Origin: Alphaproteobacteria bacterium
GTDB lineage: Bacteria; Pseudomonadota; Alphaproteobacteria; RF32; CAG-239
Length of the DNA stretch: 17,655 nt
Reading direction: 5' to 3'
NCBI GenBank assembly: GCA_900769705.1
Contig: CAAGHP010000011.1
Span: 1 to 17,655, forward strand
Below the pieces are notes generated by a model, which saw only the letters and a program-made list of their open reading frames with translations, was not told the DNA's origin and ran no database searches. Below, piece after piece: positions 13,535 to 17,655 of the stretch; the stretch's first letter is position 1, and every line of letters starts with the position of its first letter. The position numbers were made by a program, and so were the translations under genes.

Positions 13535-13972
13535 CTATAAATTTTTCAATTTTTGCTGCAAGGCACGCAACTCGCTGATTGCGTCGCAAATCGGCGACAA
13601 ATCTACCGACGGCAACTCAGGCTCTTCCACTTTATGCGGCAATGGCTCAAGTCCCAAAGGCAAATCCGGCTCTTCTTCAAAAAAATCTTTTTGAATTTCA
13701 TCTTCGCCCAAAAGATTCTTTAGACCTTTTTCTTTGATTAAACGCTGAGCCCCTTCAATGGTGTAACGATTACCATAAAGCAGATTTTTTATAAGCTTCA
13801 GAATTTCCACATCATCAGGACGATAATAGCGACGCCCGCCGCTGGCTTTCATTGGCTTAATCTGAGCAAACTTCGTTTCCCAAAAGCGCAGAACGTGAGT
13901 AGCCACCCCCAATTCGTCCGCCACTTCGGCAATTGTTCTAAACGCGGATTTAGATTTGTTTACCACAACCAT
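13535..13972 (-). CDS. MerR-family transcriptional regulator, ihfA-linked type
   Basis: Probable DNA-binding regulator. The 145 residues have an N-terminal MerR-type winged helix: FRTIAEVADELGVATHVLRFWETKF (about 11-35) and the wing ASGGRRYYRPDDVEILKLIKNLLYGNRYTIEGAQRLI (43-79). The rest is acidic and Pro-rich (EEEPDLPLGLEPLPHKVEEPELP) and ends in a short Leu-rich helix (ISELRALQQKLKNL) that could dimerise. No Cys-rich or large effector domain is present, so it is not a metal or drug sensor of the classical kind. It starts 22 bases after ihfA, and this ihfA-merR pair is an arrangement I know from Alphaproteobacteria. The start follows GAAGG. Its target genes are unknown. Confidence 0.87.
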   Translation of the reverse strand: MVVVNKSKSAFRTIAEVADELGVATHVLRFWETKFAQIKPMKASGGRRYYRPDDVEILKLIKNLLYGNRYTIEGAQRLIKEKGLKNLLGEDEIQKDFFEEEPDLPLGLEPLPHKVEEPELPSVDLSPICDAISELRALQQKLKNL

Positions 13973-13994
13973 AAGCGCAACCTTCTGTCATCAC

Positions 13995-14282
13995 TTATTC
14001 AGCGTTGACAGCCTTTCTTAAAATTTGCGAAGGCTTGAAAGAAATAACTGTTCTCGGAGTAATTTCAGCTTCTTTACCTGTTTTCGGATTACGTCCGATA
14101 CGGGCGTTTTTCTTACGCAGGCTGAATGTGCCGAATGAAGATATTTTTACATCCTGACCGCTGACCAATTCATCTCTGATTTCATCTAGAATCATATCCA
14201 GAACATCGCCGGAATCTTTACGGGACAAGCCGATTTCTTCATAGATTGCTTCAGTAATGCTGATACGGGTAATAGTTTTCAT
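13995..14282 (-). CDS. ihfA: Integration host factor alpha subunit
   Basis: DNA-bending nucleoid protein, active as a dimer (classically with IhfB), used in transcription, replication and recombination. The 95 residues cover the whole HU/IHF fold: helices ISITEAIYEEIGLSRKDSGDVLDMILDEIRDEL, the beta saddle VKISSFGTFSLRKKNARIGRNPKTGKEAEI, with the conserved GRNPKTG at the DNA-binding arm, and the terminal FKPSQILRKAVN. The ITEAIYEEIGLSR N-terminus fits the alpha subunit better than HU. The start at 14282 follows AGGAAG; a TTG 21 bases upstream is in frame but lies before that site. It leads the ihfA-merR pair. The gap to alr upstream is 123 bases and shows no strong terminator. Confidence 0.94.
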   Translation of the reverse strand: MKTITRISITEAIYEEIGLSRKDSGDVLDMILDEIRDELVSGQDVKISSFGTFSLRKKNARIGRNPKTGKEAEITPRTVISFKPSQILRKAVNAE

Positions 14283-14405
14283 TTCATACTTCCTAAAATA
14301 CAAATTAACATTAACATAAATTTAGATGACTGTAACACATCTTTTGCCAAAAGAAACCTTTTTAATCAATAAATCAACAATTTTTTGAATTGTCAGCCGA
14401 TTTTT

Positions 14406-15500
14406 TTATTCTGCCGGCACAATTTCTTTCACAAAACGCAGATTTTTGCCCAAACGCGATAAAACTTCATAGCTGATTGTTCCGGCATCACGGGCAATAT
14501 CATCTAAAGTATATTCATCAAATACCAAATATCCCCAATCGCCGACCTGTAAATTATCTATACAAGTAACGTCGCAAATCACATTATCCATAGAAACTCG
14601 TCCGATAATACGCGCTTCATTCCACTTGCCGCAAACATTAAAAAACACTTTGCCGACATTGGAAAGCGAACGAGGCAGCCCGTCGCCATAACCAATCGAA
14701 ACAATGGCGATTTTACGGTTTGTCGCCGCGCGGTATGTTGCAGAATATCCCACAAAATCTCCTTTAGGCAGATTCGCAATTTGTAAAACCGGAGCTTTTA
14801 CTGTTATTATATTCTGCATCTGATTCAAACGGTACGGAGCCGTGTTTATTCCATACATCGCCGCACCCAAACGCACCATGTCGCAGCAAAAATCAGCGCC
14901 GAGAAACGCCCCGTCCGACGCCGACAGTGTGGCCGGAATTTTTGGAAAATACTGCTGACGAATAAAGTTGAAATTATCCAATTGATGTTGATTCATAAAG
15001 TGGTCTTTTTCATCACCGCAAGCCAAATGGCTCAACACAAAAGAAAACATTTTTAAATCGTCGGCATTCAATTTTTCCAAGTCTTCCAACCTGAAACCCA
15101 AGCGATTTAGCCCTGTTTCCACCTGAATAACCGGTTTTACACCTTTAATTTTATGTTCTTTCCAAAACAGCAACATTTCCGGCGAAGCAATAACCGGAAT
15201 CAGCTTATATTTTTCAAACAATTCCAAACTATCAGCGCCAATCCCCTGCAGTACAAATATGTCAGCATCCGGAATCATTTGAGCGATTCGTTCTCCTTCC
15301 ACAGCATGCGCCACAAAAAAGTTGCGACAATCTGCTTTTTTATACAAAGTTTCTGCCACCGTTTCAGCGCCCACACCATAGGCATTGTCCTTTATCACCG
15401 CAGCGGCAATCGCCGGAGCAGATATTTTTTGCAATTTTTTATAGTTTGCAACAAGGTTATTTAAATTTATTTGCAAAACAGGTCTTGTAAAAATACTCAT
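14406..15500 (-). CDS. alr: Alanine racemase
   Basis: PLP enzyme that interconverts L- and D-alanine, supplying D-Ala for peptidoglycan in the cytosol. The 364 residues have the expected layout. The TIM barrel has the PLP-binding Lys37 in AVIKDNAYGVG (usually VVKANAYGHG) and GLNRLGF at 130-136. The C-terminal beta domain has the catalytic Tyr252 in VGYSATYRA, GYGDGLPR at 270-277 and GRVSMDN at 300-306. It ends in SYEVLSRLGKNLRFVKEI, close to the family's YEIxCxxxxRVPR region but altered. The start at 15500 is chosen because GGAG lies about 12 bases upstream; an ATG 18 bases further up has no such site. It is divergent from the TatD gene with only 39 bases between start codons. Confidence 0.95.
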   Translation of the reverse strand: MSIFTRPVLQINLNNLVANYKKLQKISAPAIAAAVIKDNAYGVGAETVAETLYKKADCRNFFVAHAVEGERIAQMIPDADIFVLQGIGADSLELFEKYKLIPVIASPEMLLFWKEHKIKGVKPVIQVETGLNRLGFRLEDLEKLNADDLKMFSFVLSHLACGDEKDHFMNQHQLDNFNFIRQQYFPKIPATLSASDGAFLGADFCCDMVRLGAAMYGINTAPYRLNQMQNIITVKAPVLQIANLPKGDFVGYSATYRAATNRKIAIVSIGYGDGLPRSLSNVGKVFFNVCGKWNEARIIGRVSMDNVICDVTCIDNLQVGDWGYLVFDEYTLDDIARDAGTISYEVLSRLGKNLRFVKEIVPAE

Positions 15501-15512
15501 TGCTGTTATTAT
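15485..15512 (+). promoter_or_regulatory. Candidate promoter for the tatD-hydF genes
   Basis: TTGTAA and TATTAT are separated by 16 bases, ending 27 bases before the TatD start. It overlaps the first codons of the divergent alr, so the two genes could influence each other. Confidence 0.35.
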
Positions 15513-15539
15513 CTCCATATTGTTAAAAGGCTTTTAAAT

Positions 15540-16280
15540 ATGATTTATGCCGACACTCATATTCATTTGCAGGATTATAGTCCGGCAGATGTTAAAAATG
15601 TAGTAACAAACGCAAACAAAAACAACGTCTGCGAATTTGTGAATGCATCATCGCACCCTACGGATTGGAAAAAAGTTTTAGACATTGTAGCTGAATTTAA
15701 GAATATTATTCCGGCTATCGGAGTACATCCGTGGTATGTTAGCGAAGCACCCGCAGATTGGGCGGAACAGCTGGAAGATTTATTGTACCAAAATTCTAAG
15801 CTCTGGCTGGGCGAATGCGGAATTGACAGGTTGAAAAATCCCGACACCAACAAGCAGCTTGCTATTTTACAGACACAAATTGCTTTGGCAAAAAAATATC
15901 AACGTCCGCTGATTATGCACGCCGTAAAAGCCGATAAAATTCTGCACCCGCTGCTGACTGAACTGCCGAAAAAAACAATTTTCCATTCATTTACAGGCTC
16001 GGCGGAATGGGGAAAAGAACTGCAAAGACACGGCTTTTATCTTGGTTTGAATTTTTCGGTTTTACATAAAAAAAATTATACCGAATTGCTGCAGCGTCTT
16101 AATCTTCATCAGTTGCTTTTAGAAACGGACGGACCGTATCAATCTGGACAGAAAGATAAGCAATCGCTGCCGCAAAACCTACCGCAGCTGGCTAAAAAAA
16201 TCGCTGCTGTTTTCAATATGCCTGTCTGTGAATTTTCAGAAACTATTGCTGCTAATTGGCAAACTTTTAAGGGAGAATAA
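15540..16280 (+). CDS. TatD-family metal-dependent hydrolase
   Basis: Amidohydrolase-fold, metal-dependent hydrolase; characterised relatives are DNases. The 246-residue protein keeps the metal-site residues: DTHIHL (His7, His9), GECGIDR (Glu92), IMHAVKA (His127), FHSFTGS (His149) and LETDGPY (Asp197). GVHPWYV at 61-67 is also typical. The His127 and Asp197 surroundings (AVKA, DGPY) differ a little from the usual SRDA and DSPY, so substrate preference may have shifted. The start at 15540 follows AAGG; upstream codons in frame overlap alr and lack a site. The stop lies 3 bases before the hydF start, implying one operon. That link suggests, but does not show, a role tied to hydrogenase maturation. 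It is at the small end of the family. Confidence 0.9.
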   Translation: MIYADTHIHLQDYSPADVKNVVTNANKNNVCEFVNASSHPTDWKKVLDIVAEFKNIIPAIGVHPWYVSEAPADWAEQLEDLLYQNSKLWLGECGIDRLKNPDTNKQLAILQTQIALAKKYQRPLIMHAVKADKILHPLLTELPKKTIFHSFTGSAEWGKELQRHGFYLGLNFSVLHKKNYTELLQRLNLHQLLLETDGPYQSGQKDKQSLPQNLPQLAKKIAAVFNMPVCEFSETIAANWQTFKGE

Positions 16281-16283
16281 CAA

Positions 16284-17474
16284 ATGCAAACAACGCCCAA
16301 ATCTTTACGCTTGCAAATTGCCATTTTCGGACGTGTAAATGCTGGAAAGTCAAGCTTTTTAAATTTGGTTACCGGACAAGAAACGGCCATAACCTCTGAA
16401 ATTGCCGGTACTACTACCGACGTGGTGGAAAAAGCGCAAGAGCTTTTACCGCTTGGGCCGGTTTTGTGGCTGGATACCGCAGGTTTCGGCGATAATACCG
16501 AACTTTCCGGACAGCGGCTGGAAAAAACCATAAAAACACTCGACCGCGCCGATATTGCTGTTTTAGTATGCGAAGGCGATAATATAGGTGAAGAAGAAAA
16601 TAAAATAATATCCCTTACCTCTCAGCACAAAATTCCACTTATCAAAATATATAATAAAGCCGATAAATACAGCATTACCGCAACAGACGGAATAATCATA
16701 AGCGCTGCCGATAAAAATTCCCGCGATAAGGTGCTGAACGAGCTTAAAGCGGCGCTGATTAAAGTTTGTCCTGAAGATTTTATAAACCGTCGTCCGTTAC
16801 TGGGTGATTTGTCACCGGAACACAGCACGGTGGTGATGATTATCCCTATTGATTATGAAGCCCCGAAAGGCCGCTTGATTATGCCGCAGGTGCAGGCTAT
16901 CCGCGATTGTCTGGATAATAATCAAAATGTGCTGGTTGTCAAAGAAAATGATTATAAAGCTGTGTTGCAAAACTTCAAAAATCCGCCGGCTTTGGTGGTT
17001 TGCGACTCACAAGTAGTTGATAAAATGGTAACAGAAACTCCGGCAGATATCAAATGCACCACTTTTTCCATTTTGATGGCTCGTTTCAAAGGCGATTTGC
17101 AAAAAATGACTGCCGGCGCGGAGATGATTGATAAGCTGCAGGACGGCGACAAAATTCTGATTGCGGAATCTTGCACTCATCATGCGGTTGAAGACGACAT
17201 CGGACGCATAAAAATTCCAAACTGGCTGCAAAAGAAAACCGGAAAAAATTTACAGATTGATCATGTCAGCGGCTGCGATTTTGCCACAAATCTGCAAGAC
17301 TATAAATTGGTTATTCAGTGCGGTGGTTGCGCGATTAACCGTAAAGAAATTTTGTCGCGGATTTATAAATGTGAACAAGCCGGAGTTGCGATTACCAATT
17401 ACGGCGTGTGCATTTCCAAACTTAAAGGCGTGTTGCCGCGAGTATTGGAACCTTTTAATGATATAAGAGGCTAA
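16284..17474 (+). CDS. hydF: [FeFe]-hydrogenase H-cluster maturation GTPase HydF
   Basis: Scaffold on which the 2Fe subcluster made by HydE and HydG is assembled and passed to the apo-hydrogenase; its presence implies an [FeFe]-hydrogenase in the genome. The 396 residues show the three domains. The GTPase has GRVNAGKSS (16-24), DTAGFGD (64-70) and NKAD (124-127). A dimerisation region follows at ~175-265 (SPEHSTVVMIIPIDYEAPKGRLIMPQVQAIRD). The cluster-binding domain has C297-T-H299 and C346-G-G-C349, then AGVAITNYGVCISK. In the CxHx45HCxxC motif the second His is Gln345; the spacing is otherwise normal. GGGAGAA precedes the ATG, 3 bases after the TatD stop. Neither hydE, hydG nor a hydrogenase gene is in the window. 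A TrmE/Der-type GTPase is excluded by the C-terminal domain. Confidence 0.95.
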   Translation: MQTTPKSLRLQIAIFGRVNAGKSSFLNLVTGQETAITSEIAGTTTDVVEKAQELLPLGPVLWLDTAGFGDNTELSGQRLEKTIKTLDRADIAVLVCEGDNIGEEENKIISLTSQHKIPLIKIYNKADKYSITATDGIIISAADKNSRDKVLNELKAALIKVCPEDFINRRPLLGDLSPEHSTVVMIIPIDYEAPKGRLIMPQVQAIRDCLDNNQNVLVVKENDYKAVLQNFKNPPALVVCDSQVVDKMVTETPADIKCTTFSILMARFKGDLQKMTAGAEMIDKLQDGDKILIAESCTHHAVEDDIGRIKIPNWLQKKTGKNLQIDHVSGCDFATNLQDYKLVIQCGGCAINRKEILSRIYKCEQAGVAITNYGVCISKLKGVLPRVLEPFNDIRG

Positions 17475-17549
17475 TACGCATTAACTTTTTTGCGCCGTGT
17501 ATAAAATGGTACATAAGAAAAACCGGCTGCTTATTGTTGCAACCGGCAC
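17470..17549. repeat. 80-bp direct repeat, copy 1
   Basis: Begins two bases before the hydF TAA (GCTAATACGC) and ends in AACCGGCAC. It is identical to copy 2 except at 17502 (T versus C). It contains an 8-bp hairpin, CCGGCTGC (17523-17530) with GCAACCGG (17539-17546), whose A-run on the left gives a T-run on the minus strand, as in a minus-strand terminator. A smaller stem TGTAT/GTACA lies at 17498-17513. Confidence 0.93.
17523..17546 (-). terminator. Possible minus-strand terminator in repeat copy 1
   Basis: 8-bp stem with one G-U pair and 8-base loop, followed on the minus strand by TTTTTC. It would end a minus-strand transcript coming from beyond the window, or one from the 26-base spacer side. 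Copy 2 carries the same structure at 17629-17652. Confidence 0.5.
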
Positions 17550-17575
17550 TAACTCTCAGAAACTCGGATAATGAT

Positions 17576-17655
17576 GCTAATACGCATTAACTTTTTTGCG
17601 CCGTGTACAAAATGGTACATAAGAAAAACCGGCTGCTTATTGTTGCAACCGGCAC
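17576..17655. repeat. 80-bp direct repeat, copy 2 (reaches the window edge)
   Basis: 79 of 80 bases match copy 1; the start-to-start distance is 106 bases, with a unique-looking 26-base spacer (17550-17575). The copy ends exactly at the window edge, so the repeat could be longer and the array could continue. The substitution (C17608) turns a G-U pair of the small stem into G-C, so the fold is kept. Confidence 0.9.

Noticed and set aside
14340..14405. Terminator between alr and ihfA
   Set aside because: Only a weak 6-bp A/T stem (ACAATT/AATTGT) near 14380-14396; not strong enough to call.
17506..17571. 21-residue plus-strand ORF inside repeat copy 1
   Set aside because: No ribosome binding site, it spans the hairpin and the spacer, and the hairpin looks like a terminator rather than coding sequence.
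17470..17655. CRISPR array
   Set aside because: The repeat is 80 bp with a 26-base gap and only two copies; this is the wrong size for CRISPR repeats and no cas gene is present.

Overview
The window is AT-rich, densely packed bacterial DNA on both strands. It most likely comes from an uncultured, anaerobic, host-associated alphaproteobacterium. An ihfA gene followed directly by a MerR-type regulator is an arrangement I know from Alphaproteobacteria. Paired mlaA and mlaC show an outer membrane. A HydF-type [FeFe]-hydrogenase maturase points to anaerobic hydrogen metabolism, which is unusual in that class. The taxonomic assignment is inference, since there is no rRNA gene in the window.

Layout. 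(1) 1-620: two small secreted proteins of unknown function on the minus strand, the second cut by the window edge, with near-identical translation start regions. (2) 645-2289: tRNA-Leu(UAG) and trigger factor on the minus strand. (3) 2320-5636: release factor 3 (prfC), then an orphan protein with two membrane helices and a long acidic tail, plus strand. (4) 5665-6347: a small outer-membrane beta-barrel protein (minus), divergent from (5) 6320-8848: a family 5 uracil-DNA glycosylase and a DsbD/ScsB-type membrane thiol reductant carrier (plus). (6) 8849-9179: 331 bases with no convincing gene, holding a REP-like palindrome and a strong convergent terminator. (7) 9180-12110: gpsA, a small orphan, mlaC and mlaA, minus strand. 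(8) 12192-13518: two tandem orphan transcription units with matching promoters, 44-nt leaders, related proteins and related terminators. (9) 13535-15500: merR-type gene, ihfA and alanine racemase, minus strand. (10) 15485-17474: TatD-family hydrolase and HydF, plus strand, probably one operon. (11) 17470-17655: an 80-bp direct repeat in two copies, starting at the hydF stop codon and reaching the window edge.

Most genes are housekeeping: protein folding and translation (tig, prfC, tRNA-Leu), envelope lipid transport (mlaA, mlaC), phospholipid precursor supply (gpsA), cell-wall D-alanine (alr), nucleoid architecture (ihfA), DNA repair (UDG) and periplasmic thiol redox (DsbD/ScsB). Intergenic regions are short and well organised: hairpin terminators separate most units, and promoter-like hexamer pairs of a few recurring types (TTGCAA-16-TATAAC, TTGATT-17, TTGACA-17-TATAT) precede most of them. 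The least expected element is the duplicated orphan cassette at 12192-13518. Next are the 80-bp repeat after hydF, a substituted His in the HydF cluster-binding motif, and a DsbD-like protein that seems to lack two membrane helices. All promoter calls come from reading by eye and are unverified.
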